From the NCBI RefSeq assembly GCF_017304635.1, contig NZ_JAFKMA010000001.1:806001-870000 (forward strand): a stretch of DNA of 64,000 nt, given 5' to 3'. The notes below the pieces were generated by a model. It saw only the letters and a list, made by a program, of their open reading frames with translations, had not been told where the DNA came from and made no database searches. The stretch's first letter is position 1; every line of letters starts with the position of its first letter. Both the position numbers and the translations under genes were made by a program. Shown here piece after piece: positions 1-8,737 of the stretch. The DNA comes from Sphingomonas sp. Its GTDB lineage: Bacteria; Pseudomonadota; Alphaproteobacteria; Sphingomonadales; Sphingomonadaceae.

Positions 1-257
1 TCCTCCGCGATCGGGACGCGGACTTCGCCGCCGACGACCGACTGGTCGCGACCGAAGAACAATTCGTGCGCGCCCGACACCAGCCAGTCGTTGCGGTTGA
101 CCAGCGCGATCACGCCGAGTCCGATCGCGAAGATCCCGATCCAGGCCGCCGCCATCACGCCGATCCGCCCGATCGGCAATCGTCGCGCGAGCAACGCCGA
201 CAGCGGCAGGACCAGCAGCATGACGTAGAAGATCGCGTTCTCGGTCTGATCGTTCAT
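1..257 (-). CDS. Retropepsin-like aspartic protease, N-terminal part (runs off window)
   Basis: The reading frame starts at an ATG at 257 and runs off the left edge after about 85 codons. It begins MNDQTENAIFYVMLL and shows two predicted membrane segments (about residues 8-24 and 34-52), followed by FFGRDQSVVGGEVRVPIAED. This layout fits the membrane-anchored clan AA aspartic protease family (TIGR02281) that sphingomonads carry beside this operon. The catalytic DTGA motif would lie outside the window, so the assignment rests on the N-terminus and context. The start codon overlaps the stop of the upstream PhnP-like gene (ATGA), so the two are probably translationally coupled. It could instead be another small membrane protein. 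Confidence 0.6.
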   Translation of the reverse strand, partial: MNDQTENAIFYVMLLVLPLSALLARRLPIGRIGVMAAAWIGIFAIGLGVIALVNRNDWLVSGAHELFFGRDQSVVGGEVRVPIAE

Positions 258-1024
258 CGGCCGACCTCGATTTCCAGTCCGTCATGCCCCGGCACGACGC
301 CGGGCGGCAGCTCGGCGAGCAGCGTCGCATAGTCCATCGACTGGTCGAGATGCGTCAACACCGTCTGTCGGGGCGCGAGTTCGGCAATCCACGGCAAGGC
401 CTGGGCGAGGTGCGGATGGCTGGGATGCGGTGCGCGGCGCAGGACGTCGACGATCCACACGTCGAGACCTTGATAAAGTGCATGCATGTCGGCTGTTAAA
501 TCATGGAAATCCGTCGCATATCCGATCACGCCGCCATCGGCCATGAACCGCAGCCCGGCCGAGGTGATGTTCGCATGCGGCTGATCGACCACCGTCAGCG
601 CGATATCGCCGATCGTCAGCCGGTCCGGCAGCAAATCGAGCGTCGCGGTCGGCGGATAGCCATCCTTGCCTTCGAACACGTAGGCGAAGCGATCGCGCAA
701 CACCGCCGCCGTCTCCGCGCGCGCGAACCCACGGACGGGCGCTCGCATCGCGTGATAGATTTGCCGCAAGTCGTCGATGCCATGCGTGTGGTCGGCATGG
801 TCGTGCGTCCAGATCACCGCGTCGACCTGATCGATTTCCGCGGCCAGCAATTGCTCGCGCATGTCCGGCCCGGTGTCGACCAGGATACGCGTCGTCGCGG
901 TCTCGACCAGGATCGACGCGCGCGTTCGGCGATTGCGGGAATCCGCAGGGTCGCAGGCGCCCCAATCGTTACCGATCCGCGGCACGCCGGAGGATGTCCC
1001 GCAGCCGAGAATGCGGACCTTCAC
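254..1024 (-). CDS. MBL-fold metallo-hydrolase, PhnP-like
   Basis: This 256-residue metallo-beta-lactamase-fold hydrolase begins MKVRILGCGTSSGVPRIG, the glycine-rich opening typical of PhnP/phosphoribosyl cyclic phosphodiesterase relatives. The metal-binding THDHADH motif is at residues 73-79. Later histidines (QPHAN, and DFH near residue 173) and the C-terminal LTHLDQSMDY complete a two-metal site. The family hydrolyses cyclic phosphodiesters; no phosphonate genes are nearby, so the substrate here is unknown. It overlaps tatD upstream and the retropepsin-like gene downstream by 4 bases each, so it is part of the metG-holB-tmk operon. Family call firm, substrate not. Confidence 0.88.
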   Translation of the reverse strand: MKVRILGCGTSSGVPRIGNDWGACDPADSRNRRTRASILVETATTRILVDTGPDMREQLLAAEIDQVDAVIWTHDHADHTHGIDDLRQIYHAMRAPVRGFARAETAAVLRDRFAYVFEGKDGYPPTATLDLLPDRLTIGDIALTVVDQPHANITSAGLRFMADGGVIGYATDFHDLTADMHALYQGLDVWIVDVLRRAPHPSHPHLAQALPWIAELAPRQTVLTHLDQSMDYATLLAELPPGVVPGHDGLEIEVGR

Positions 1025-1800
1025 GCCAGCGTTTTCGCGAACAATCGGTGGAAATTGGCGCGCGTCGCCTCAGCCAGCGCCTCGGGCTCCTCCCCCCGAA
1101 GCGCGGCCAGAAAACGACACGTGTCGGCCACGAAGGCGGGCTCCCCCGTCTTCCCCCGGTTGGGCACCGGCGCTAGGAACGGCGCGTCGGTTTCGATCAG
1201 CAAGCGATCGAGCGGCAGGCGCTTGGCGGTCGCTTGCAGATCGGTCGCGTTCTTGAACGTCACGATACCGGAAATGGATATATAAAGTCCTAATTCCAAT
1301 GCCTTGTCGGCAAACTCTCCACTCGCGGTGAAGCAATGGATGACACCCGGATAGGCGCCCTGCTCCATTTCGTCGCGCAGGATCGCGATCGTGTCGTCCT
1401 CGGCGTCGCGGGTGTGGACGACGATCGGCAGCCTGGTCTCGCGGCACGCAGCGATGTGCGCGCGAAAGCTCGCCTGCTGGCGGTCGCGGTCGGAATGGTC
1501 GTAATAATAATCGAGCCCGGACTCGCCGATCCCGACCACGCGCGGATGCGCCGCTCGCGCGATCAGCTTTGCCGTATCGATATGCGGATGCTGGTCCGCC
1601 TCGTGCGGATGGATGCCGACCGTCGCCCAGACATCCGGCTCGCGCTCGGCGACGGCGACGACGTCGTCCCATTCGCGTTCGCGGGTCGAGATGTTGAGCA
1701 TCGCGACCACCCCGCGCTCCCGCGCACGGGCGAGCACGGTATCCTGCTGCTCGGCCAACCCTTTGTAATTCATATGACAATGGCTGTCGGCAAGCTTCAC
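1021..1800 (-). CDS. TatD family metal-dependent hydrolase
   Basis: This 259-residue protein belongs to the TatD deoxyribonuclease family of TIM-barrel metal-dependent hydrolases. The N-terminal DSHCH (residues 5-9) supplies the HxH metal ligands. GIHPHEA, GESGLDYYYDHSD, VVHTRDAED and the late LLIETDAPFLAP with its conserved aspartate follow in the usual order. TatD homologues act as 3'-5' exonucleases or DNases on damaged DNA, and some members edit D-aminoacyl-tRNA. The gene sits directly after metG with a 4-base ATGA overlap, a pairing common in bacteria (metG-ycfH). The start ATG at 1800 is fixed by that overlap. Confidence 0.93.
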   Translation of the reverse strand: MKLADSHCHMNYKGLAEQQDTVLARARERGVVAMLNISTREREWDDVVAVAEREPDVWATVGIHPHEADQHPHIDTAKLIARAAHPRVVGIGESGLDYYYDHSDRDRQQASFRAHIAACRETRLPIVVHTRDAEDDTIAILRDEMEQGAYPGVIHCFTASGEFADKALELGLYISISGIVTFKNATDLQATAKRLPLDRLLIETDAPFLAPVPNRGKTGEPAFVADTCRFLAALRGEEPEALAEATRANFHRLFAKTLA

Positions 1801-3326
1801 ACCGCCATCTCCAGCCGCGGGAACACGCCGCTCGGCACCGGCAGCGCGATGCCGCTTTCGATCGGGCGATCGAGCGCGGCGAAGTCGCGAACGTCCGTCC
1901 CCTGCCCCAACAGGTCGAGCAGCTTGTCGGCACTCTCCGGCATCACCCAGCGGGTCATCAGCGCTAGGCGGCGGATCGCTTCGGCGGTGTAATAGAGGAT
2001 CGTGTCGGCGCGCGCCGGATCGGTCTTGCGCACCGCCCAGGGCGCCTGGTCGGCGAAATACTGGTTGGCGTCGCGCGCCGCGGCCCAGATCGCCTCGAGC
2101 GCGGTATGGATCGCAAGCTCGCCCATCGCGGCGTGCATTCCGGCTTCGGCCGCCTTCACGCTCTCGACCAGTGCTTCCTCGGCCGCGGTCGGCTCCCCCG
2201 CCGCCGGCACCGCCGCGCCGTTCTTGGCGATGATCGACAGGCAGCGCTGGGCGAGGTTGCCGAGGTTATTGGCCAGGTCGGCATTACACCGCGTGACGAT
2301 CGCCTCTTCCGAATAGCTGCCGTCCTGCCCGAACGACACTTCGCGCAGCAGGAAGTAGCGCAGCGGATCGACGCCGAAGCGATCGGCCAGTTCGATCGGG
2401 TCGGTGACGTTGCCCAGACTCTTCGACATCTTCTCCCCGCGGTTGAGCAGGAAGCCGTGTCCGAACACCTGCCGCGGCAGCGCGATCTTCGCACTCATCA
2501 GGAAAGCCGGCCAGTAAACCGCATGAAATCGCACGATATCCTTGCCGATCAGGTGCAGATCGGCCGGCCAGTATTTGCCGAGCGGACCGTCGAAATCGGG
2601 ATAGCCGATGCCGGTCAGGTAATTGGTCAGCGCGTCGACCCATACGTACATGACGTGTCCGTCGCTGCCGGGCACCTTGACCCCCCAGTCGAAACTGGTG
2701 CGCGACACCGACAGGTCGCTGAGGCCACCCTCGACGAAACGCAGCACTTCGTTGTGCCGCGCTTCGGGCCGGATGAAGTCCGGGTTGGCGGCGTAATGGT
2801 CGAGCAGCGGCTGTTGGTATTTCGACAGGCGGAAGAACCACGTCTCCTCCGCAGTCCACTCGACCGGCGTGCCCTGCGGCGACAGCTTTGCGCCGCCCTC
2901 GCCCGCGACCAGTTCCTTCTCGTCGTAGAACGCTTCGTCGCGAACCGAATACCAGCCTTCGTAGCGATCGAGATAGAGGTCGCCGGCATCGGCCATCGCC
3001 TGCCACAGCGCCTGGCTGGCGGCATGGTGATCGGGCTCGACGGTACGAATGAAACGATCGTACGAGATGTTCAGACGATCATCCATCACCTTGAAATAGC
3101 CCGACATCTCATCGGCCAGCGCGCGCGTTTCGACACCGCGGTCTCGCGCGGCCTGGACCATCTTGAGCCCATGCTCGTCGGTGCCGGTCTGGAACCGCAC
3201 GTCGCGGCCCGACAGCCGGTGGTAGCGCGCGATGGCATCGGCGGCGATCGCTTCATAGGCGTGACCGATATGCGGGCGACCGTTGGGGTAGCTGATCGCG
3301 GTGGTGATGTAATAGGGCTCGGCCAT
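1797..3326 (-). CDS. metG: Methionine--tRNA ligase
   Basis: This class I aminoacyl-tRNA synthetase of 509 residues charges tRNA-Met. The HIGH signature is at residues 19-22 (PHIGHAYEA) and the KMSKS loop (GEKMSKSLGNV) is near residue 298. The length matches the short form without a C-terminal EMAPII-like tRNA-binding domain. The sequence after WFFRLSKYQ and the anticodon-binding helical domain are intact. It follows holB with an 18-base gap and overlaps tatD by 4 bases, so it is transcribed as part of the operon. The ATG at 3326 begins MAEPYYITTAISYPNG, the expected N-terminus. I see no T-box or other leader. Confidence 0.97.
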   Translation of the reverse strand: MAEPYYITTAISYPNGRPHIGHAYEAIAADAIARYHRLSGRDVRFQTGTDEHGLKMVQAARDRGVETRALADEMSGYFKVMDDRLNISYDRFIRTVEPDHHAASQALWQAMADAGDLYLDRYEGWYSVRDEAFYDEKELVAGEGGAKLSPQGTPVEWTAEETWFFRLSKYQQPLLDHYAANPDFIRPEARHNEVLRFVEGGLSDLSVSRTSFDWGVKVPGSDGHVMYVWVDALTNYLTGIGYPDFDGPLGKYWPADLHLIGKDIVRFHAVYWPAFLMSAKIALPRQVFGHGFLLNRGEKMSKSLGNVTDPIELADRFGVDPLRYFLLREVSFGQDGSYSEEAIVTRCNADLANNLGNLAQRCLSIIAKNGAAVPAAGEPTAAEEALVESVKAAEAGMHAAMGELAIHTALEAIWAAARDANQYFADQAPWAVRKTDPARADTILYYTAEAIRRLALMTRWVMPESADKLLDLLGQGTDVRDFAALDRPIESGIALPVPSGVFPRLEMAV

Positions 3327-3344
3327 CGCCCTGCCCTAGCGGCG

Positions 3345-4301
3345 TCAGCCGGGATTCGCCAGCGATGCGACGATCCCGCTCATCTCGAACACCGTCCCCT
3401 GCGCATCGAGCGACAGGCCGAGCGCCGCGGCGGCGAGGTTGCGCGCGGCGTCGTGCGCGTCGAGCGCCTGGCGCAGCGCCGGCCCGCTACGTTCGCGCGC
3501 GCGGGCGGCGATGAAACGCGGGGCTCGGTCGAGGAACGCTTCGTAGCGCGTCTGCGCGGCCTTGAGCGCCAGCGAACTCGCCAGCTTCGAACGCACCGCG
3601 TTGCTCGCGTCGCCGCGCGCGAGGTCGGCCAGCGATCCGTCGATGCCGGCGATGTCGAGCCCGGCCATCGCCAGCGCCGCCGCCGGCGACCCCTCCCCCA
3701 CGCGCACTAGCTCGGCGATCTCGCTCGGCACCGCGCCGGCGCCGGCCAGCGCCATCCGCATGTCGTCTTCGTCCAGCGGCTCGAACCGCAGCATCCGGCA
3801 GCGCGAGCGGATCGTCGGCAGCAACCGCGACGGCGCGTGGCTGACGAGCAGGAACACCGTGCCGGCGGGCGGTTCCTCGAGGTTCTTGAGCAACGCGTTC
3901 GAGGCGCCGGGGCGTTCGAGATCGTCGGCGGTGTCGATCAGGACGACCCGGCGATCCGAATAGGTCGGCTTGATCCCGAGGAAATGGTCGAGTTCGCGGA
4001 CCTGATCGACCTTGATGCTGCGCGCGAGGCCCTGGTCGGGCTTCTTCTCGTCCTTGGGCAAGCGTTCGAGCAGCTTGAAGTCGGGATGCGCGCCGGCCTC
4101 CATCAACTGCCAGGTCCGGTCGCCCTCGAGCACGGCGAAGTCGCCGCGGCCGGCCAGCAATCGGCGCGCGGCGAGGCGCGCGAAACTCGCCTTGCCGATC
4201 CCCTCCGGTCCCGCGAAAATCCACGCATGATGCATCGCGCCGCTCGCGATCGCCTCGGAAAGAGCGTCCCGCGCTCGATCGTTACCGTACAATGGCGTCA
4301 T
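3345..4301 (-). CDS. holB: DNA polymerase III subunit delta'
   Basis: This 318-residue clamp-loader subunit helps open and load the beta sliding clamp. The N-terminal AAA+ core has a P-loop, GPEGIGKA (residues 31-38), and a DTADD segment. The SRC motif (IRSRCRMLRF) is the arginine-finger region typical of delta'/gamma subunits. Between P-loop and sensor lies a charged stretch (LPKDEKKPDQG) often seen in alphaproteobacterial HolB. It overlaps tmk by 4 bases (ATGA), the conserved tmk-holB pairing. The position of metG and tatD after it matches many proteobacterial genomes. Confidence 0.93.
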   Translation of the reverse strand: MTPLYGNDRARDALSEAIASGAMHHAWIFAGPEGIGKASFARLAARRLLAGRGDFAVLEGDRTWQLMEAGAHPDFKLLERLPKDEKKPDQGLARSIKVDQVRELDHFLGIKPTYSDRRVVLIDTADDLERPGASNALLKNLEEPPAGTVFLLVSHAPSRLLPTIRSRCRMLRFEPLDEDDMRMALAGAGAVPSEIAELVRVGEGSPAAALAMAGLDIAGIDGSLADLARGDASNAVRSKLASSLALKAAQTRYEAFLDRAPRFIAARARERSGPALRQALDAHDAARNLAAAALGLSLDAQGTVFEMSGIVASLANPG

Positions 4302-4927
4302 GGCAGCAGGTCGGCGACCGCATCCCAGACTGCCTCGGCGACGGCATCGACCGACCCGCCGGCATCGACCAGCCGCACCCGATCCGGCTCGGCTTTTGCG
4401 AAGCGGCGGAAGGCGGCGGCGACATCATCGTGGAACGCGCGACCGCGCGCGGCGAAGCGATCGGCGGCGGCGCCGTCGCGTTGCGCGGCGCGCTCGGCCC
4501 CCACTTCCGGCGAAACTTCCAGCACCAGCGTCCGGTCGGGCAGCAGTCCGCGCGACCCGAAGCCGTGCAGCGCCAGCACCGCGGCATCGTCGATCCCGCC
4601 GGCCACACCCTGATACGCGCGCGACGAATCGATGAAGCGGTCGCACAGCACCCAGGTGCCGGCGCCGATCGCCGGGCGGATCGTCTTTTCGACATGATCG
4701 GCGCGCGCCGCGGCGAACAGCAGCGCCTCGCTATGCGCGCTCCAGCGTTCGATCGCGCCGTGCATCAGCAGTTCGCGGATCGCCTCCGCCCCGGGACTGC
4801 CACCGGGCTCGCGCGTCGTCAGCACCTCGACGCCAGCCGCGCGCAGACGATCGGCGAGCAGCCGGATCTGAGTCGACTTGCCCGCGCCCTCGCCGCCTTC
4901 AATCGACAGGAACCGTCCCGGCGCCAT
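4298..4927 (-). CDS. tmk: Thymidylate (dTMP) kinase
   Basis: This 209-residue kinase phosphorylates dTMP to dTDP. The P-loop GGEGAGKST is at residues 11-19. The DRF motif with following serines (LCDRFIDSSRAYQG) forms the nucleotide-binding and lid region. TREPGGSPGAEAIR is the conserved dTMP-contacting segment. The length is typical. It is preceded by a D-Ala-D-Ala carboxypeptidase gene (15-base gap) and followed by holB with a 4-base overlap, so precursor supply and clamp loading are coupled in one transcript. ATG start at 4927. Confidence 0.95.
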   Translation of the reverse strand: MAPGRFLSIEGGEGAGKSTQIRLLADRLRAAGVEVLTTREPGGSPGAEAIRELLMHGAIERWSAHSEALLFAAARADHVEKTIRPAIGAGTWVLCDRFIDSSRAYQGVAGGIDDAAVLALHGFGSRGLLPDRTLVLEVSPEVGAERAAQRDGAAADRFAARGRAFHDDVAAAFRRFAKAEPDRVRLVDAGGSVDAVAEAVWDAVADLLP

Positions 4928-4942
4928 CGCCCGCGCGAGTCC

Positions 4943-6100
4943 TCAGCCGCCGAACAGCTGCTTCAGCCCCGCCCAGGCGCGTCCGAAGAACCCGGCCTGG
5001 CCGACGTCGCTCGCCGCCACCAGCGGAAAGCGCTGGTCGCTCTGGCCCGGCACCTTGACGATCAGGTCGGCGACGTGATCGCCCGCCTTGATCGGCGCCT
5101 TGAGCGGGCCGTCATAGACGACCGATGCGGTCATCGATGGGTTGCTGCCTGACGGCACCGTCACCGCCAGATTGTCCTGCGCGACCAGGCCGACATTGCT
5201 CGCCGAGCCGAGCTGGACGTCGGCGGTGGCGACCTGCCGCCCCTTCCCCACCACCGGCTTGCTGCTCCACGCGCCGAAACCCCATTTCATGAAGTTGATC
5301 GACTGTTCCTTGCGGCCGTTGAAACTGTCGAGCCCGGCCAGCACCATCACCAGCCGGCGCCCGTTCTGGATCGCCGATCCGGTGAAGCTGTAGCCGGCCT
5401 CCTCGGTATGGCCGGTCTTCAAGCCATCGGCGCCGGCGACATTGCCGAGCAGCGGGTCGCGATTGTCCTGCGTGATGTTGCTGCCGTTGCCGAGCTGCTT
5501 GCCCCAGGTGAAGTTCGGCAGCGAGTAATAGCGCCGATAGAGGTCCGGAAAGTCGCGGATCGTCGCCGACGCCAGCGTCGTGAGGTCGCGCGCGGTGACG
5601 TAGGTGACGCCGCCGTCGGGCCAGCCGTTCGAGGTGCCGAAATGGCTGTTGGTCATGCCCAGCTTCTTCGCGGCATCGTTCATCCGCTCGGTGAACGCCT
5701 GTTCGTTGCCCGACAGCCCCTCGGCCAGCACTACGCAGGCATCGTTGCCCGACAGCGTGACGATACCCTTCAGCAGATTGTCGACGCTGACATTCTCGCC
5801 CGCCGACAGGAACATGGTCGACCCCTGGCTGTGCCACTTGCGCCAGGTCTCGGGCTGGACGGTAATCATCTTCTGCGCGTTCAGCTCGCCGCGCTTTATC
5901 ATGTCGAACACGACATAGACCGTCATCATCTTCGCCATCGACGCCGGCGGCATGCGGCGATCGGCATCCTTGGCGAACAGCACCGCGTTCGAGCTCAGGT
6001 CGACCATATAGGCGATCGGCGCCGGCGTCTGGAATTCGGGCGCGGCGAAGGCGGGGACGGTCAGCGACGCGGCGGCGAGGAGGAGGGCGAGCTTTTTCAT
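4943..6100 (-). CDS. D-alanyl-D-alanine carboxypeptidase (PBP5/6 type)
   Basis: This periplasmic penicillin-binding protein of 385 residues trims the terminal D-Ala from peptidoglycan stem peptides. A signal peptide (MKKLALLLAAASLTVPAFA) is followed by the catalytic SMAK tetrad (S54-K57), SGN (117-119) and KTG (228-230). The C-terminal beta domain and a final amphipathic stretch (GRAWAGLKQLFGG) match membrane-associated DacA/DacC proteins. I chose the ATG at 6100 because the frame further upstream only adds a non-signal-like extension. It lies downstream of the SPOR protein and transglycosylase genes, forming a wall-remodelling block. Confidence 0.95.
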   Translation of the reverse strand: MKKLALLLAAASLTVPAFAAPEFQTPAPIAYMVDLSSNAVLFAKDADRRMPPASMAKMMTVYVVFDMIKRGELNAQKMITVQPETWRKWHSQGSTMFLSAGENVSVDNLLKGIVTLSGNDACVVLAEGLSGNEQAFTERMNDAAKKLGMTNSHFGTSNGWPDGGVTYVTARDLTTLASATIRDFPDLYRRYYSLPNFTWGKQLGNGSNITQDNRDPLLGNVAGADGLKTGHTEEAGYSFTGSAIQNGRRLVMVLAGLDSFNGRKEQSINFMKWGFGAWSSKPVVGKGRQVATADVQLGSASNVGLVAQDNLAVTVPSGSNPSMTASVVYDGPLKAPIKAGDHVADLIVKVPGQSDQRFPLVAASDVGQAGFFGRAWAGLKQLFGG

Positions 6101-6132
6101 CGAATCGAGTGGCTTCCGTGAGTGGAGTCGGA

Positions 6133-6984
6133 TCAATTGTCGCGAACGACGCGGGCCTGGGCATAGCCCCGCTTGACGGCGGCGTCACGCGCTCGTGCGG
6201 CTTGCGCGGCGGTGACGTAGGGGCCGGTGCGGACGCGGTAGAGAGCGCCGGCGGGCGAGACGCTGCCGCCGATGCTGCGCGCGAGGGCATTGGCGCGGTC
6301 GGCGGTGCTGAACGCGGCGAGCTGGACGTAGAGGTGCGCGTTGGCGGTGGGTGGCGGTGACGGCGCGGCCGCTGGCTTGCGGACCATCGGCGGCCTGGCC
6401 GACGCGAGTGCCGGGCGTGCCGATGGCGTCGGCGCGACCACCGCTTTGGCGCCCTTCCCCGACCGTGTCGTCGCCGCGACCGGCTTGGCGGGCAGGCGCG
6501 TGCGCAGCCCCGCGAGCAACGCCGCCGGGGCGTCGAGCCGCGGCGATGGCGGGCGTCCATTGGCCAGGGCGTTCTGGTCGGCCGGCGACGGCGTGACGCG
6601 ACGGATGCGTACCGCGCCGCGCCCCTCCAGCCCGATCGCGGCGGCGGCGGCCGGGGACAGCCATGCCAGCGTCCCGACCGGCGCATCCTCGCCGTCCGAT
6701 CGCACCAGCGTCGTCCGCCCGCTGTCGAGCATCGTCACCTCGGCATAGCCACCGGCCGGGATACCGCGCAGCTTGGCGACGTAGGTGGCGGGCGCATCGG
6801 TCGCGACGGCGGCATAGCCGACCTCGTCGAGACGATCCGCGCCGCGATCGGACGTGGCGCTCGGCCCGGTCGACGGCGGCGGCCCGTCGCGCGCGTCGTC
6901 GGGACGCGGCGCGGTCTGGGCCGCGGCACTACCCGCGACCAGCACCGCCAGCGCGGCGACCCACATCCTATTGTTCGACGGCAT
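6133..6984 (-). CDS. SPOR-domain protein with degenerate RlpA-like domain
   Basis: This 283-residue secreted protein starts with a signal peptide ending near GSAAAQ. Residues about 52-130 look like a decayed RlpA double-psi barrel: EVTMLDSGRTTLVRSDGE and LSPAAAAAIGLEGRGAVRIRRV echo RlpA's DNGRSVVVRINDRG and LSRAAAERLG segments. I cannot find the usual SWYG and NDRGP catalytic parts. A low-complexity Ala/Pro linker follows, then a C-terminal SPOR domain (about 207-283, YVQLAAFSTADRANALARS) that binds denuded septal glycan. The gene lies between an MltB transglycosylase and a D-Ala-D-Ala carboxypeptidase. SPOR call firm, RlpA ancestry inferred. Confidence 0.8.
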   Translation of the reverse strand: MPSNNRMWVAALAVLVAGSAAAQTAPRPDDARDGPPPSTGPSATSDRGADRLDEVGYAAVATDAPATYVAKLRGIPAGGYAEVTMLDSGRTTLVRSDGEDAPVGTLAWLSPAAAAAIGLEGRGAVRIRRVTPSPADQNALANGRPPSPRLDAPAALLAGLRTRLPAKPVAATTRSGKGAKAVVAPTPSARPALASARPPMVRKPAAAPSPPPTANAHLYVQLAAFSTADRANALARSIGGSVSPAGALYRVRTGPYVTAAQAARARDAAVKRGYAQARVVRDN

Positions 6985-8014
6985 CGGCCAGCAACCCCAC
7001 GCTAATGGCGTAGAAATTGGAGCAATTGTAATCGAGAATCACGCGGTAATTGCCGGTCAGCAGATAGGCGGTCTGGCCCGGCCCGTCGGGCTCGATCAGC
7101 GTCGCCTGCACCGAATCCGCCGGCAGCGGCCGGCCGGCGGGCATCACGCCCAGCGCGCGCCATTCGGCGATCGAGCGCCAGCCGCTCGCGCGGGCGAACA
7201 CGCGGGGACACCGCGGCGAGATCAGCCGGTTGGTCACCATGCTGCGGTCGAACCCGGCGGGCAGCGTCACCGCGACGCCCCAGGGCTGGCCGCGCCGCCA
7301 GCCAGCATTGTAGAAATAATTGCCGATCGACGCGAGCGTATCGGCATCGCTCGACCAGATGTCGGCGCGACCGTCGCCGTCGCCGTCCCGCGCCAGCCGC
7401 AGATAGACCGAAGGCAGGAATTGCGGCCCGCCCATCGCGCCGGCCCAGCTGCCGACCAGTTTCTCGCGCGGGATACCGCGATCGACGATCTTCAGCGTCG
7501 CGATGAACTCGTTGGCGAACAGGTCGCGGCGGCGCCCCTCATAGGCCAAAGTCGCCAGCGCGCGCGGCAGGTCGAACGTGCCCATCACCTTGCCGTAGCT
7601 GGTCTCGTGCCCCCAGATCGCGACCATGATCGATTCGGGGACGCCGGTCTCCGCCTCGATCCGCGCCAACCGCGGGCGCTGCGCGAGATATTTGTCGCGA
7701 CCCTGCGCGATCAGCGCGGCGCCGAGATGCTGGCGGAGATAGGGCGCGAGCGGCGGGTTGGCGTTCGACGGATTGGCCGGATTGCCGCCGGGTTGCGCGC
7801 GGTCGAGCTCGATCACGCGCGGATTGAGCGTCAGGCCGGCAATGACCGAATCGGCCGTGGCGGGGCGCACACCCTGCGCGATCGCCTGCGCGCGCAAGGT
7901 CTGGAGATAGGACTGGAAACCGACCTCGTCGCTGCTTTGACCATGCGCACTTGCGCTCAGCCCGACCAGCAGGAGCGCGCCCGCCATTCCCTTGATACCG
8001 CCACAACCCCGCAT
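6968..8014 (-). CDS. Lytic murein transglycosylase, MltB family
   Basis: This enzyme of about 348 residues cleaves the MurNAc-GlcNAc bond to give anhydro-muropeptides. The catalytic region is recognisable: VAIWGHETSYGKVMG contains the glutamate, followed by RRDLFANEFIATLKI, GSWAGAMGGPQFLPSVYLRLA and DGDGDGRADIWSSDADTL, all typical of SLT_2/MltB domains. There is no C-terminal peptidoglycan-binding domain. A signal peptide (GMAGALLLVGLSASAHG) precedes it. I chose the ATG at 8014; a GTG at 8074 is an alternative that would add 20 residues. The 3' end overlaps the start of the SPOR-protein gene by 17 bases, suggesting co-expression. Confidence 0.85.
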   Translation of the reverse strand: MRGCGGIKGMAGALLLVGLSASAHGQSSDEVGFQSYLQTLRAQAIAQGVRPATADSVIAGLTLNPRVIELDRAQPGGNPANPSNANPPLAPYLRQHLGAALIAQGRDKYLAQRPRLARIEAETGVPESIMVAIWGHETSYGKVMGTFDLPRALATLAYEGRRRDLFANEFIATLKIVDRGIPREKLVGSWAGAMGGPQFLPSVYLRLARDGDGDGRADIWSSDADTLASIGNYFYNAGWRRGQPWGVAVTLPAGFDRSMVTNRLISPRCPRVFARASGWRSIAEWRALGVMPAGRPLPADSVQATLIEPDGPGQTAYLLTGNYRVILDYNCSNFYAISVGLLADAVEQ

Positions 8015-8107
8015 CGTGCGACCGTGCCACAGCGACGCCGCCGCGGGAATCCCCGATCGTCGTACGGCTTGCACAAATCACCGCCCTTGCCCAAAGCGGG
8101 CCCGCGC

Positions 8108-8198
<91 letters not shown>

Positions 8199-8209
8199 CG
8201 CAGTGCGCA

Positions 8210-8227
8210 CGTCGGCTAAAGCCGACG
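8210..8227. terminator. Hairpin downstream of tRNA-Ser
   Basis: A 7-bp stem (CGTCGGC / GCCGACG) with a TAAA loop lies 13 bases after the tRNA. There is no U-run, so it may be a processing or Rho-associated structure rather than a full intrinsic terminator. Confidence 0.4.
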
Positions 8228-8269
8228 AGACGCGCCAGCGCGGCCGGCTTGGCACCGCCAAGTCCGACG

Positions 8270-8286
8270 GCGTGGCTTCGCCACGC
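8270..8286. repeat. Short perfect hairpin between tRNA-Ser and PilZ gene
   Basis: GCGTGGC (8270-8276), loop TTC, GCCACGC (8280-8286). It lies just past the 3' end of the PilZ gene on the opposite strand and may end its transcript. It has no T-tract. Confidence 0.4.
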
Positions 8287-8298
8287 TGCGCTCTCAAC

Positions 8299-8640
8299 TC
8301 AGATAGCCCCCAACCCCACCAGTTCCTCGAACTGGTCCATCGTCAGCGGCGACACGAACTGGCACCCGGCCTGGAAATCGTCGGCCCAGCGCACCACCGC
8401 CGCGACCTGACCGATCCCGGGCAGCGTCAGCGAGATGGTGGTGTCTTTCTTGAGCGCCGAATAGCTGCTCAACCGCGCGCCTTCGGGCGACAGGTCGGTG
8501 ATCCGGCAGGCCGTCCGGTCGAGCCCGCCGCGCACCAGCTTGGCGTCGAGCGACACCGTCGCGCGCGCGCTCTTGCGGAGTGGATGAGCGTCGGCTGGCG
8601 CGTAATCGGCACGGATATTGGTGGGCCTGGCTTCGATCAT
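8299..8640 (-). CDS. PilZ domain protein (putative c-di-GMP receptor)
   Basis: This 113-residue single-domain protein carries both halves of the c-di-GMP binding signature: RKSAR (residues 22-26, RxxxR) and DLSPEGA (DxSxxG), followed by the beta-barrel segment SLTLPGIGQVAAVVRWAD. It therefore probably binds cyclic di-GMP and acts as a small cytoplasmic adaptor. No output domain is attached, and no motility or cellulose genes lie nearby to indicate the target. It is monocistronic between tRNA-Ser and the rpmE terminator. Confidence 0.85.
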   Translation of the reverse strand: MIEARPTNIRADYAPADAHPLRKSARATVSLDAKLVRGGLDRTACRITDLSPEGARLSSYSALKKDTTISLTLPGIGQVAAVVRWADDFQAGCQFVSPLTMDQFEELVGLGAI

Positions 8641-8689
8641 GTCGGCCAGCCTAAGCCGAACAAGCCTAACGCCGCGTTAAGCACGCAAA

Positions 8690-8721
8690 ACCGCCGCGCG
8701 CCGGGGTCGGCGCGCGGCGGT
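8690..8721 (-). terminator. Rho-independent terminator of rpmE
   Basis: A perfect 13-bp GC stem (8690-8702 with 8709-8721) has a 6-base loop and, read on the minus strand, is followed by TTTT. It lies 17 bases after the rpmE stop codon. Confidence 0.9.
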
Positions 8722-8737
8722 CGTGGTGCCGATCGGC

